Shown here in pieces: positions 23,444 to 31,676 of a stretch of DNA of 32,452 nt. Source of the DNA: DASSFG01 sp035547915. Its GTDB lineage: Bacteria; Planctomycetota; Planctomycetia; Pirellulales; JAICIG01. Positions within the stretch are counted from its first letter, which is position 1, and each line of letters opens with the position of its first letter. The notes under the pieces are model-generated. The model saw only the letters and a list, made by a program, of their open reading frames with translations. It was not told the DNA's origin and did not search any database. The position numbers were made by a program, and so were the translations under genes. Where the stretch lies: NCBI GenBank assembly GCA_035547915.1, contig DASZTS010000062.1, positions 1 to 32,452 of the forward strand, written 5' to 3'.

Positions 23444-24067
23444 ATGAAGGAACTGACCCAAGCCCTGGCCGTTCGGCTGGCGACGCCCCCGTTGCCCGGC
23501 CGCGCCGCGCAGCGCGACCTCGAACCGGGCCTGTGCTACGGACGCCATTTCGGGCCACCGACGCACCGCGCCCGCCAGGCGGCGGTCGTCGTGCTGCTCT
23601 ATCCGCAGGCGGGCGAGTGGTATCTGCCGCTCACGGTGCGGCCCGCGACACTCCCCGCGCATGCCGGCCAGATCAGCTTGCCGGGTGGCACGATCGAGGC
23701 CGGCGAGACAACCGATCAGGCGGCGCTCCGCGAGTTGGAAGAAGAGCTGGGCGTGCCCGCGGGCACGGTCTCATTGCTCGGTCCCTTGTCGCCGATCTAT
23801 GTCTTCGTGAGCGAGTTTTTGGTGACTCCCTGGGTGGCCTCGCTCGACGAACGGCCCTTCTTTCGACCGAGCCCGGAAGAGGTCGGCGAACTGCTCGAAG
23901 TGCCGCTGTCTCTCGTACTCGATCCCGCAAGTCGCGGCCACCACACGCGGCGCCAACGCGGCATCGAACAGAGCGTGCCGCACTTCCTCTGGGGGCGTCA
24001 TCGCATCTGGGGCGCCACGGCCATGATCTTGAGCGAGTTGGCCGCGGCCATCGCCGAAGCGGGCTAA
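23444..24067 (+). CDS. Nudix hydrolase, CoA-pyrophosphatase type
   Basis: 207 residues from the ATG at 23444; the frame is open back to 23393, inside the previous gene, so the later start was preferred. The Nudix box is canonical: Gly82-x5-Glu88-x7-Arg96-Glu97-Leu-x-Glu100-Glu101-Leu-Gly103. Just before it, LTVRPATLPAHAGQISLPGG fits the upstream CoA-pyrophosphatase signature (LL-T-x-R-x-x-x-L-x-x-H-x-G-Q-x-x-F-P-G-G). The enzyme would cut CoA or its derivatives into 3',5'-ADP and 4'-phosphopantetheine with Mg. A C-terminal segment (FLWGRHRIWGATAMIL) matches the family end. Cytoplasmic; it probably shares a transcript with the membrane protein before it. Confidence 0.9.
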   Translation: MKELTQALAVRLATPPLPGRAAQRDLEPGLCYGRHFGPPTHRARQAAVVVLLYPQAGEWYLPLTVRPATLPAHAGQISLPGGTIEAGETTDQAALRELEEELGVPAGTVSLLGPLSPIYVFVSEFLVTPWVASLDERPFFRPSPEEVGELLEVPLSLVLDPASRGHHTRRQRGIEQSVPHFLWGRHRIWGATAMILSELAAAIAEAG

Positions 24068-24116
24068 CGTGTCCCCGCGACCTTTCGCGCCGCCGTCGAA
24101 AACATCCGGTCCGCGC

Positions 24117-24144
24117 TTGACCACGTTCAATTGAACGTTACAAT
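24117..24144 (+). promoter_or_regulatory. Promoter of repressor/M56 operon
   Basis: TTGACC (24117-24122) is a five-of-six -35 match; TACAAT (24139-24144) is a five-of-six -10 match; the spacer is exactly 16 bases and consists entirely of the first operator palindrome. The ribosome site AAGGAG (24163-24168) lies 8 bases before the ATG at 24177. Confidence 0.7.
24123..24138 (+). promoter_or_regulatory. Operator palindrome 1 for BlaI-type repressor
   Basis: ACGTTCAATTGAACGT, a perfect 16-bp palindrome filling the -35/-10 spacer. BlaI-type repressors bind dyads as dimers; this one is predicted to block RNA polymerase directly. Confidence 0.8.
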
Positions 24145-24160
24145 ACGTTCAATTGAACGT
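24145..24160 (+). promoter_or_regulatory. Operator palindrome 2 for BlaI-type repressor
   Basis: Identical to palindrome 1 and also perfect. Centre-to-centre spacing is 22 bp, about two helical turns, so two dimers would lie on the same face of DNA. It starts immediately after the -10 hexamer, covering the predicted transcription start. Confidence 0.8.
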
Positions 24161-24176
24161 ATAAGGAGTCGCCCGC

Positions 24177-24560
24177 ATGGCCAAACGGCCCGCCTTGGCA
24201 AAATCGGAATTGGAGCTCGCGCGCATCGTGTGGCGGTTGGGCGAAGCGACCGTGCGGCAGGTGCTCGAAGCGCTGCCACGCGAGCGGGGGCTCGACTTCG
24301 CCACCGTGCAGACCTATCTGCGCCGGCTGGAAGCGAAGGGGTATTTGCGGGCAGACCAGCGGGGACGCGCCAACGTCTACCGTTCGCGGGTCGACCCCGA
24401 TCGCGTGGTCGGCGAGGTTGTACGCGATTTTCTCGACCGCGTGTTCGACGGCCAACCACTGCCGCTCGTCGAACAGTTGATCAACGATCGTGGCCTGAGC
24501 GACGAAGAGATCGAGCAGTTGCAGCGCACACTCGACCAGCTTAAGGAGCGCAAGCGATGA
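24177..24560 (+). CDS. BlaI/MecI/CopY-family repressor
   Basis: 127 residues. The N-terminal winged helix has KSELELARIVWRLGEATVRQVLEAL and the recognition helix region DFATVQTYLRRLEAKGYLRA, characteristic of the BlaI/MecI family; RGRANVYRSRVD forms the wing. The C-terminal helices (about 75-125) provide dimerisation. The family represses its own operon and is inactivated when the cognate M56 membrane protease is triggered and the repressor is cleaved. Here the two perfect palindromes directly upstream make autoregulation very likely. Its stop codon overlaps the next start by 4 bases (ATGA), so the partner is made at a fixed ratio. No beta-lactamase gene is adjacent. Confidence 0.92.
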   Translation: MAKRPALAKSELELARIVWRLGEATVRQVLEALPRERGLDFATVQTYLRRLEAKGYLRADQRGRANVYRSRVDPDRVVGEVVRDFLDRVFDGQPLPLVEQLINDRGLSDEEIEQLQRTLDQLKERKR

Positions 24561-26758
24561 CAGCCGACCTGGACACCCTTCTCGATCTGGCGTGGCGGCA
24601 GTGGTGGCAAGTGACACTGGTCGCGGCGCTGGGGGCGGCGGCGATGCGCTGGGCCTGTCGCGGCCGCCCCCACCTGGCCTATCTCATCGGATTGGTGGTG
24701 CTCGTCAAATGCTGGACGCCGCCGATCTGGAGCAGCCACGGTGGGCTGTTTTGCTGGCCGCCCAAGACTTCGCTTGCCGCCACGACCGCCGCCGACTCTT
24801 TGCCTGAGCGTGCGGCCAAGGCCGCCCCGCATGCCAATACGGCGGCGATCTCTAAACCAATGCGCACGCAAGCAGCCGTTGCTCCGCCGGCCGCTGATCC
24901 GCTGGCCATTGCTTCGCCGCCCGTCGCTGAATCATCTTCTTTGGTCGTTCCCGAGTCGGTTCCGTCCTCGCGCTCGAGGAAGGCGGCGTTGCTGTTCTCG
25001 CTCTGGCTGCTGGGAGCCGTGGCGGTCTTCGGCGCAAGTTGCGTCCGCTGGCGGCAATGGCGCCGCGCGCTTCGTCCGCTGAAGATTTCCGACGATCGCC
25101 GCTGGAAGAACATCGTCGAGGAGATAGCGGCGCGGGTGGGTCTGCGCCGATCGCCACGAGTCGTCGTGACGGCGACGCCGCTGGGACCGGCCGTGTTCGG
25201 CTTGTGGCGGCCGGCGATCGTCGTGCCGTCGCGACTCCTCACCGGCCACGACCGAGCGAACATGGAGATGGTGCTGGCGCACGAAATGGTTCACATCCGC
25301 CGCGGCGATCTGTATGTCGGTCTGTTCCAGCTCGCGACACAGATCGTGTGGTGGTTCCATCCATTTGTTTGGTGGATCGGACGGCAGGTGTCGCGTGAGC
25401 GGGAACGCTCGTGCGACGAAGCCGTACTGGCGACCCTGCAATGCCCGCCGGCTTCGTACGCGCAATGCCTGCTCGACATATTGCGTCTGAAGCGGCAGGT
25501 GCCGATCTTGCCCGCCCTTCCCGGCATGCGCGCCGTCGACGTGACCGAGCAGCGGTTGCATCACATCATGCGATCGAACGGTGCCGCCCGCCGCCGCACA
25601 CCGCTGGTGTACTGGTTGGCCGCGGCCGCGCTGTTGTATGTGATATTGCCCGGTCAGCAACTGACGGTCGCGATGTCGGACGATCCGCAACCGGCAGGGC
25701 CGCGTGAGCCACAGCCGACTCCGCCGCGGGAACCGGCCGTCGAGGATCGGGCGGCTGGCGCCGCGCCCGACGACAATAAAAATCCGCCGCCGGCCGACGC
25801 GGCTGCCAAGGCCGACGATCCTCCGTCGGCACCAGCGCAGCTCGAGCAGCCGACAATCATCGATCAGGCAATCGATCGGGCGGTCGCGTTTCTGATAGCC
25901 GAGCAACGAGCCGATGGAAGTTGGCCCGATCCGGTCGGCTACAGGGGCGGAATCAGCGCATTATGTACTCTTGCGCTGATCGAAGCGGGGATCAAGCCCG
26001 ACGCACCATCGGTACAAGCGGCCCTTGCGTTCCTCAGGCCGATCCGGCCCAGTATGACATACAGCACGGCGCTGCAAACGGTCGTGTTCTGTGCAGCGGA
26101 TCCGCGAACCGATCGTGCACTGATCGAGCGCAACGTCGATTGGCTGGTCGAGCAACAAAAGCGGAAGGGGGAGATGGTCGGCGCTTGGGGCTATCCGCAG
26201 GCCGCGGGCGACAATTCGAACACGGCCTTCGCCGTACTAGCCTTGCACGAGGCCGAGCGCGCGGGCGTGAAAGCCGGTAATGCCGCTTGGCGGCGAACGC
26301 TCGATTATTGGATCAATCATCAAAACCGTGATGGGTCGTGGGGATACAAACCGGCCATTTACGGTACTACCAGTATGACGAGCCAAGGATTGTTCTGCGT
26401 AGCCGCCGCGGCCAAGGCATTGGGTGAGGATGCGCCCGAGGGGGCGGCCGCCCAGGTCGTGGAGAAAGCAGCAGTTTGGTTGACAAGAACCTTCGAGACA
26501 GGTGCCAGTCCCACCGCATTCGGCCAGCGGCAATGGCAATACTATTCCTTGCTGAGCCTCGGCAAAGCCGGACGAATCTCGGGCCGCGACAGATTCGGCA
26601 AGCTCGACTGGTTCGCCGAAGGTTCGCAGTCGTTGCTCGAATGGCAGCAACCGAACGGGTGCTGGAGGGGGCCCGGGCACGCGGAAGACGACCCACATCT
26701 CGCCACGAGCATGGCACTGTTGTTCCTGGCGCAGAGTAGGGCCAAGGCCGGCGATTGA
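24557..26758 (+). CDS. M56 membrane protease with toroid sensor domain
   Basis: 733 residues. TM1 about 16-31, TM2 about 40-53, a long A/P/S-rich loop to about 140, TM3 about 143-162, a cytoplasmic M56 peptidase domain (about 165-335) with zinc motif HEMVH (242-246) and distal ERERSCDE (281-288), then TM4 about 350-365. After a P/A/D-rich linker (375-432), residues 433-730 form an alpha/alpha toroid like prenyltransferase or squalene-cyclase repeats, with QW-type motifs QRADGSW (450-456), QNRDGSWG (589-596) and QQPNGCWRG (697-705). The cyclase catalytic D-x-D-D motif was not seen, so it is probably a ligand-binding domain. BlaR1 carries a penicillin-binding sensor at this place, outside the membrane. 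The natural model is a sensor-protease that cuts the coupled repressor on binding an unknown ligand. Confidence 0.88.
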   Translation: MTADLDTLLDLAWRQWWQVTLVAALGAAAMRWACRGRPHLAYLIGLVVLVKCWTPPIWSSHGGLFCWPPKTSLAATTAADSLPERAAKAAPHANTAAISKPMRTQAAVAPPAADPLAIASPPVAESSSLVVPESVPSSRSRKAALLFSLWLLGAVAVFGASCVRWRQWRRALRPLKISDDRRWKNIVEEIAARVGLRRSPRVVVTATPLGPAVFGLWRPAIVVPSRLLTGHDRANMEMVLAHEMVHIRRGDLYVGLFQLATQIVWWFHPFVWWIGRQVSRERERSCDEAVLATLQCPPASYAQCLLDILRLKRQVPILPALPGMRAVDVTEQRLHHIMRSNGAARRRTPLVYWLAAAALLYVILPGQQLTVAMSDDPQPAGPREPQPTPPREPAVEDRAAGAAPDDNKNPPPADAAAKADDPPSAPAQLEQPTIIDQAIDRAVAFLIAEQRADGSWPDPVGYRGGISALCTLALIEAGIKPDAPSVQAALAFLRPIRPSMTYSTALQTVVFCAADPRTDRALIERNVDWLVEQQKRKGEMVGAWGYPQAAGDNSNTAFAVLALHEAERAGVKAGNAAWRRTLDYWINHQNRDGSWGYKPAIYGTTSMTSQGLFCVAAAAKALGEDAPEGAAAQVVEKAAVWLTRTFETGASPTAFGQRQWQYYSLLSLGKAGRISGRDRFGKLDWFAEGSQSLLEWQQPNGCWRGPGHAEDDPHLATSMALLFLAQSRAKAGD

Positions 26759-26770
26759 CCTGGTCGACGC

Positions 26771-28945
26771 TCACCGCCCCGGTCGCAACAACCGCATGCC
26801 GTTGGCGACGACGAGCAGTGTCGCGCCGACATCGGCGGCGACGGCGAGCCAGAGCCGGGCGAGTTCGGTGGGACCGACGATCGCGGCGAGGAGCACGGCA
26901 ACCTTGATGCCCAGCGCGAACCCGATGTTCTGCGCCAGGATGGCGCGTGTCCGCCGACCCAGCCGCACGAGTTGCGGCAATTGCTTGACCAGCGGCGAAA
27001 GCACCACGACATCGGCCGTCTCCAGCGCCGTGTCGCTCGCTTGCGAGCCGAAGGCGATACCCAGCCACGACGCGGCCAGCGCGGGCGCGTCGTTCACGCC
27101 GTCGCCGACCATCGCCAAACGCGGATGAACGATGGCCAGCGCCCGGATCTGATCGACCTTTTCCTGGGGTAAGAGGTCGGCGTGGAATTCGTCCAACCCG
27201 AGTTCCTTCGCGATTCCGCGCGCCACGGCCTTGCGGTCGCCCGAAAGCATGATCAGCGGACGGACGCCCAGCCGGCGCAGTTCGGCCACGGCCGCCGCCG
27301 CATCGCCGCGCGGCCGATCTTCGATCGCCAGCGCGCCGAAGAACCGCCGCGGCGAGCCGACCAGCACGACGGTGGCCGACGTCTCGGCGAGCAGCGGTTG
27401 AACGATCCTTTGAGCCTCCTCGACCGGCGTGCGACCGTCGCCCAGCGGCGGCTGCGAAAACAGGCTGACATTGCCCACGAAGTGCGTTTCGCCGTCGATC
27501 GAGCCTTGCACGCCGGAGCCGCGCAGCGCGGAAACGTCGGCGGCCGGCTGCCAGGCGACTCCGCGGTGCCGAGCAGCCGCCACGATGGCCAAGGCCAGCG
27601 GATGCTCGCTGCGGCTCTCCAACGCGGCCGCCACCCGCAGCAACTCTTCCTCCGAAACGCCGGCGGCCGGGACGACCTGCGACACCTGGGCCACTCCCTG
27701 CGTGAGCGTGCCCGTCTTGTCGAGCGCCAGCGCCCCGATCTTCCCCGCGCGCTCCAAGAACTCGCCCCCTTTGACGAGCATGCCGCGGCGGGCGGCCGCA
27801 TGCAGTCCGCACACGATCGTCACCGGCGTCGAGATCACGAGCGCGCAGGGACAGGCGATCACCAGCAGCACGAGCGCCCGATGGAACCATTCGCCCGGCG
27901 GATGAGCGTTCCAAGAAACATGCACCGCCGATGTCGCCAGCGGCACGGCGGCGATCGACAGCGCCAGCGCGATGACCGCCGGCGTATAGTAGCGCGCGAA
28001 CCGATCGACGAACCGTTCGGTCGGCGATCGCGCGCGTTGGGCTTCTTCGACCAGCCGCCCGATGTGGGCGAGCGTACTCTCTGCCGCGGGTCGCACGGCG
28101 CGCACGACAAGCGCCCCTTCGCCGTTCACGCTGCCGGCGAACACGGGCTGCCCCGGTCCTTTTTCGAGCGGCGTCGCCTCGCCGGTGATCGGTGCCTCGT
28201 TCACGGCCGAGTTGCCCTGTTCCACCTCACCGTCGACCGGCAAGCGTTCGCCCGGCTTGACCAGCACACGGTCGCCGGCCACGAGCCGTGCCGCGTCGAT
28301 GTCGCAGACGGACTCGCCCTCGTAGCGGTGCGCCTGAGGCGGCATCAATTCGACCAACGATCGCACGGCCCGCTGGGCGCGATTGAGACTGTAACTCTCC
28401 AACCACAGCGACACGCCAAACAGCACCATCGCCGTGGCGGCCTCGAAGTATTCTCCGCTGGCCAAGGCGCCGGCGGCGGCGAGCGTCATCAACGCGTTCA
28501 TGTCGAGCGCGCGGAGCCGCACGGCTCGCCAACCGGCACGTGCGACACTCACCCCGGCGATCAGCGTTGCGCCGACGGCCAGCAGGTTGCCCACAACCGG
28601 CGAGGCGAAAGCGAGGCGCGCGGCGAGGCCCAACAACAAGAGCACCGCGCCGACCAACGTCGAGCGGCGCACACCCGCGGGCGCGGTGGGCATCTGCCCC
28701 GCCAGCGTGCCGTCGGCAGCCGGCGAAACCACGTCGGCGGCGAAGCCGATCTGGCGAATCTCCGCGGCGATCGCCAGTCCGTCGAGCTGCGAGTCGTGTT
28801 CGATCACCAGCCGCCGCTGCAAATAGTCGGGCGCGAGGTCGGCAATGCCGCGCATCCGCCGCAACGCTTTTTCGATCAGAGACAACTCTTCCGGACAATC
28901 GAGCGCCGGAACGTGCAGCGTGGTCGTGGTCGTCGTGGAATTCAT
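26771..28945 (-). CDS. Heavy-metal-transporting P1B-type ATPase
   Basis: 724 residues. An N-terminal metal-binding-like domain has VPALDCPEE (12-20), with one cysteine (C17) in place of the usual C-x-x-C, then eight membrane helices. Actuator TGEA (254-257), membrane metal site CPC (365-367) in IACPCALVIST, phosphorylation site DKTGT (409-413), the SEHP motif (446-449) and hinge GDGVNDAPAL are all present. The family exports metal ions from the cytoplasm at the cost of ATP; CPC with an ALDCPEE N-terminus fits Zn/Cd/Pb pumps better than copper pumps. It is convergent with the M56 gene (12 bases between them) and seems monocistronic. No metal-sensing regulator is adjacent. Confidence 0.93.
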   Translation of the reverse strand: MNSTTTTTTLHVPALDCPEELSLIEKALRRMRGIADLAPDYLQRRLVIEHDSQLDGLAIAAEIRQIGFAADVVSPAADGTLAGQMPTAPAGVRRSTLVGAVLLLLGLAARLAFASPVVGNLLAVGATLIAGVSVARAGWRAVRLRALDMNALMTLAAAGALASGEYFEAATAMVLFGVSLWLESYSLNRAQRAVRSLVELMPPQAHRYEGESVCDIDAARLVAGDRVLVKPGERLPVDGEVEQGNSAVNEAPITGEATPLEKGPGQPVFAGSVNGEGALVVRAVRPAAESTLAHIGRLVEEAQRARSPTERFVDRFARYYTPAVIALALSIAAVPLATSAVHVSWNAHPPGEWFHRALVLLVIACPCALVISTPVTIVCGLHAAARRGMLVKGGEFLERAGKIGALALDKTGTLTQGVAQVSQVVPAAGVSEEELLRVAAALESRSEHPLALAIVAAARHRGVAWQPAADVSALRGSGVQGSIDGETHFVGNVSLFSQPPLGDGRTPVEEAQRIVQPLLAETSATVVLVGSPRRFFGALAIEDRPRGDAAAAVAELRRLGVRPLIMLSGDRKAVARGIAKELGLDEFHADLLPQEKVDQIRALAIVHPRLAMVGDGVNDAPALAASWLGIAFGSQASDTALETADVVVLSPLVKQLPQLVRLGRRTRAILAQNIGFALGIKVAVLLAAIVGPTELARLWLAVAADVGATLLVVANGMRLLRPGR

Positions 28946-28964
28946 GCCGCTGAAATTCTACACG

Positions 28965-29753
28965 TTAGGCGTCGCGGGCACAGACGACGATCCAACCGTT
29001 CGCCCGCAAGCGTCCCAGCCACCAGGGGCGGCGCAGGGCGTGGCGGCGCTGGGTGTCGAGCGCGATGAACTCGACCAGGCGAAAGCCGGCCGCCGTCAAA
29101 TCGGCCCGCAATTCGGTGCGGGTGAAAACATGCAAGAACATGTTGGGAATGCCGCGATAATCGAAGAACTTGTCGCCCGGCTCCTGGTTCCTGCGAACGA
29201 GCGCTCCCCACAGATTCTCGAGCAGCCAGATGCGGCCTTGGGGATCGAACAGGTTGTACCAGCGGTTGTGCACATGCAGCACGAACTTGCCGCCGGGCTT
29301 TAACAGCCGATAGGCATGGCGGAGCACCTCGGCGCGATTGCGCCGGCCGCGCACCATGCCCAAGGTGCTGAACATGCAGATGGCATAATCGGCCGCGCCC
29401 TCGCGGAGGCAATCGAGCTGGGTGAGGTTGGCTCGCACCCGGTCGATAGCGAGCGATTCTTCACGGGCCTTCTGGCCGACGACGTCGAGCATGGGCATCG
29501 AGAGATCGACCGCCAGGCCGCGAAAGCCGCGGCGGGCGAACGGCACCAGCAACCGCCCCGTGCCACATCCCAGGTCGGCCAGCGTGCCCGGCCGCGTGAA
29601 GTGGCGGGCCAGCACCGATTCATCGAACTCGAACAGGCTGTTCTGGGCGAAATACTCGTCGTAGTCGTAGGCGATGTGGTCGGCGTGGGCGTATTGCCAT
29701 AGCCCCAGCGTGATGCCACTGGGGAGTCGCCATTGGGGAACGTCGGCGGGCAC
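28965..29753 (-). CDS. SAM-dependent class I methyltransferase
   Basis: 262 residues from a GTG at 29753. Motif I is LADLGCGTGRLLVPFA (58-73), the SAM-binding glycine loop, followed by the acidic strand end GLAVDLS (80-86), DYAICMFSTLGMV (motif IV region) and LKPGGKFVLHVHN (motif VI). The N-terminal extension YAHADHIAYDYDEYFAQNS resembles that of small-molecule methyltransferases. The substrate is unknown. It lies 98 bases after the response regulator on the same strand and 19 bases before the ATPase gene. The start is uncertain; AAGGGA precedes the GTG by about 10 bases. Confidence 0.85.
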   Translation of the reverse strand: MPADVPQWRLPSGITLGLWQYAHADHIAYDYDEYFAQNSLFEFDESVLARHFTRPGTLADLGCGTGRLLVPFARRGFRGLAVDLSMPMLDVVGQKAREESLAIDRVRANLTQLDCLREGAADYAICMFSTLGMVRGRRNRAEVLRHAYRLLKPGGKFVLHVHNRWYNLFDPQGRIWLLENLWGALVRRNQEPGDKFFDYRGIPNMFLHVFTRTELRADLTAAGFRLVEFIALDTQRRHALRRPWWLGRLRANGWIVVCARDA

Positions 29754-29851
29754 AGCACGAATCCCTTACCGCGGGCACAGCGATGAAGCTGAGTCGCGTA
29801 CGACCCGAGGCCCCGGCTCGCCATCCAGCGGCCATCGCCCAAGCCCACCGC

Positions 29852-30319
29852 TCATGGTTCTTGCGGGCCCGACGAGTCTTCCATCCCCTCGATATACCGC
29901 CGCAGGCGTTCCAGCTCGTCGGTCACGTGCCGCAGTTTGAGCATGTTCTCGACGCGCTTGACGAGCTCGATCTTGTTCACGGGCTTGCTGAGGAAATCGT
30001 CGGTGCCGGCGTTCACGGCCCGTTCGATGTCGCCCAATTCGTTGAGCGCGGTGACCATCAAGATCATGATGCGGCGCGTCGCGGGGTTGCTCTTGAGCTG
30101 CTTGCAGACCTCGAAGCCGCTCAGCTTGGGCATCATCACGTCGAGTAGGATCAGGTCGGGCCTGAAGCTCTGTACCTTGGCGAGCGTGTCTTGCCCGTCG
30201 ACGGCGACGGCGATGTCGCATTCGACGTCGCTCAGATAGACTTCCAGCAGCTCGACGTTCGTCGGGTTGTCGTCGGCGACGAGGATGCGGCTTTTGACGA
30301 GCTGTTCTTTTTTTGCCAT
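29852..30319 (-). CDS. Single-domain response regulator with coiled tail
   Basis: 155 residues from the ATG at 30319, which starts a normal receiver domain; a frame opening at 30412 adds a Cys/Arg-rich leader inside glyA and was rejected. Receiver residues: ILVADDNPTN with Asp16/17, phosphoacceptor Asp60 in LILLDVMMP, Thr90 and Lys112 in SKPVNK. After residue 125 comes a helical tail (MLKLRHVTDELERLRRYIEG), predicted to be a coiled coil. There is no DNA-binding or enzyme domain, so it acts by binding a partner, as CheY or DivK-like proteins do. No kinase lies adjacent. It starts 16 bases after the glyA stop, so it is co-transcribed with glyA. Confidence 0.88.
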   Translation of the reverse strand: MAKKEQLVKSRILVADDNPTNVELLEVYLSDVECDIAVAVDGQDTLAKVQSFRPDLILLDVMMPKLSGFEVCKQLKSNPATRRIMILMVTALNELGDIERAVNAGTDDFLSKPVNKIELVKRVENMLKLRHVTDELERLRRYIEGMEDSSGPQEP

Positions 30320-30335
30320 GGCAATCCGGGCCGGC

Positions 30336-31595
30336 CTACGCCACCGATTCTCCCAGCGCCGCGGCCGGCACGGGGAACGACTCGCACAGTTCCCGCACTT
30401 CGCCCCGCACACGCGCGGCGAGCCGCGTGTCTTCGGGCGCTCGCAGCACTTCCATGATCCAACCGCCGATGCGGACCATTTCGTCCCTTCCCATGCCGCG
30501 GGTGGTCAACGCCGGCGTGCCGATGCGGATGCCCGAGGGATCGAGCGGTTTGCGCTGATCGTAGGGAATCATGTTCTTGTTGACCGTGACGCCGCAGCGG
30601 CCGAGCGCTTCTTCGGCCAGCTTGCCGGTCAGCCCGACCGTCGTGACGTCGGCCAGCATCAGGTGGTTGTCGGTGCCGCCGCTGGCCAGCTTGAGACCGC
30701 CGGCCACCAGCCGCTGGGCGAGCGCCTTGGCGTTGTCGATGATCCGCTGGGCATATTCCTTGAACTCGGGCCGCAGCGCTTCGCCGAAGCAGACCGCCTT
30801 GCCGGCCACCACGTGCATGAGCGGTCCGCCTTGCAGCCCCGGAAAGACGCTGCGATCGACGTCCTTGGCGTATTCCGAGCGGCACATCGTCATGCCGGCC
30901 CGCGGCCCGCGCAACGTCTTGTGCGTGGTGGTGGTGACGAAATCGGCGACGGGCACCGGATTATGGTGCAGTCCCGCGGCGACGAGCCCGGCATAGTGGG
31001 CCATGTCGACGAACAGCTTGGCTCCGCAATCGCGGGCGATCTCGGCGAACCGATCGTGCGGAATCTCGCGCGGATAGGCACTCGCGCCCGCGACGATCAT
31101 CTTCGGCCGATGTTCGCGGGCCAGCGCGGCCACCTGATCGAAGTCGATGAGGTTGGTGTCGCGGGTCACGCCGTAGCTGAAGAAGTGATAGAGCTTGCCC
31201 GAGATATTCAGCTTCATGCCGTGCGTCAGATGGCCGCCGTGGGCCAGATCGAGCCCCAGCACGACGTCGCCCGGCTCGAGCGCGGTCAGATAGACGGCCT
31301 GGTTGGCCTGGCTCCCCGAATGCGGCTGCACGTTGACGTGCTCGGCGCCGAACAGGGCCTGCGCCCGCTGCCGGGCCAGTTCTTCCACCTTATCGACCAT
31401 CTCGCAGCCGCCGTAATAGCGTCGGCCGGGATAACCTTCGGCATACTTATTGGTCAGCACGCTGCCGACCGCCTGCATCACGGCGGGGCTGACGTAATTC
31501 TCGCTGGCGATCATCTCCAGTCCATCGTGCTGACGCTCGATTTCTCCGGCGATGGCTGCCCAGACTTCGGGATCTTCTTGCTCGACAAAATTCAT
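30336..31595 (-). CDS. glyA: Serine hydroxymethyltransferase
   Basis: 419 residues from the ATG at 31595; the frame is open further upstream but that part is unlike the family. SHMT interconverts serine and glycine, loading the one-carbon unit onto tetrahydrofolate, with pyridoxal phosphate. Signatures: SENYVSPAV, the YAEGYPGRRYYGG block, HSGSQAN (92-98), DLAHGGHLTHG (116-126) and the cofactor lysine K226 in TTTTHKTLRGPRAG. Length and motifs are standard, cytoplasmic enzyme. It heads a minus-strand group glyA, response regulator, methyltransferase. A promoter-like pair and a palindromic leader lie upstream. Confidence 0.96.
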   Translation of the reverse strand: MNFVEQEDPEVWAAIAGEIERQHDGLEMIASENYVSPAVMQAVGSVLTNKYAEGYPGRRYYGGCEMVDKVEELARQRAQALFGAEHVNVQPHSGSQANQAVYLTALEPGDVVLGLDLAHGGHLTHGMKLNISGKLYHFFSYGVTRDTNLIDFDQVAALAREHRPKMIVAGASAYPREIPHDRFAEIARDCGAKLFVDMAHYAGLVAAGLHHNPVPVADFVTTTTHKTLRGPRAGMTMCRSEYAKDVDRSVFPGLQGGPLMHVVAGKAVCFGEALRPEFKEYAQRIIDNAKALAQRLVAGGLKLASGGTDNHLMLADVTTVGLTGKLAEEALGRCGVTVNKNMIPYDQRKPLDPSGIRIGTPALTTRGMGRDEMVRIGGWIMEVLRAPEDTRLAARVRGEVRELCESFPVPAAALGESVA

Positions 31596-31615
31596 GGTCG
31601 TTTTCTGAGGCGATC

Positions 31616-31665
31616 CGAAAACCGGCTGGTGCGCGGGACCTCCGGCGCGGCGAAATCGGTTTTCG
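31616..31665 (-). promoter_or_regulatory. Palindromic leader ahead of glyA
   Basis: CGAAAACCG (31616-31624) is the exact complement of CGGTTTTCG (31657-31665), separated by a GC-rich loop that contains further short pairs (GCGCGG, CCGGCG). It lies 21-70 bases before the glyA start codon, so it would fold in the transcript leader. No known riboswitch core was recognised. Confidence 0.45.
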
Positions 31666-31676
31666 AATAGGGTCTT

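Noticed and set aside
24557..26758. Beta-lactam resistance function for the repressor/protease pair
   Set aside because: There is no penicillin-binding sensor domain (no S-x-x-K plus K-T/S-G set) and no beta-lactamase gene nearby, so this cannot be called a resistance operon.
24557..26758. Squalene-hopene cyclase enzyme activity of the toroid domain
   Set aside because: QW-type motifs are present but no D-x-D-D catalytic motif was found and the domain is about half the size of a full cyclase.
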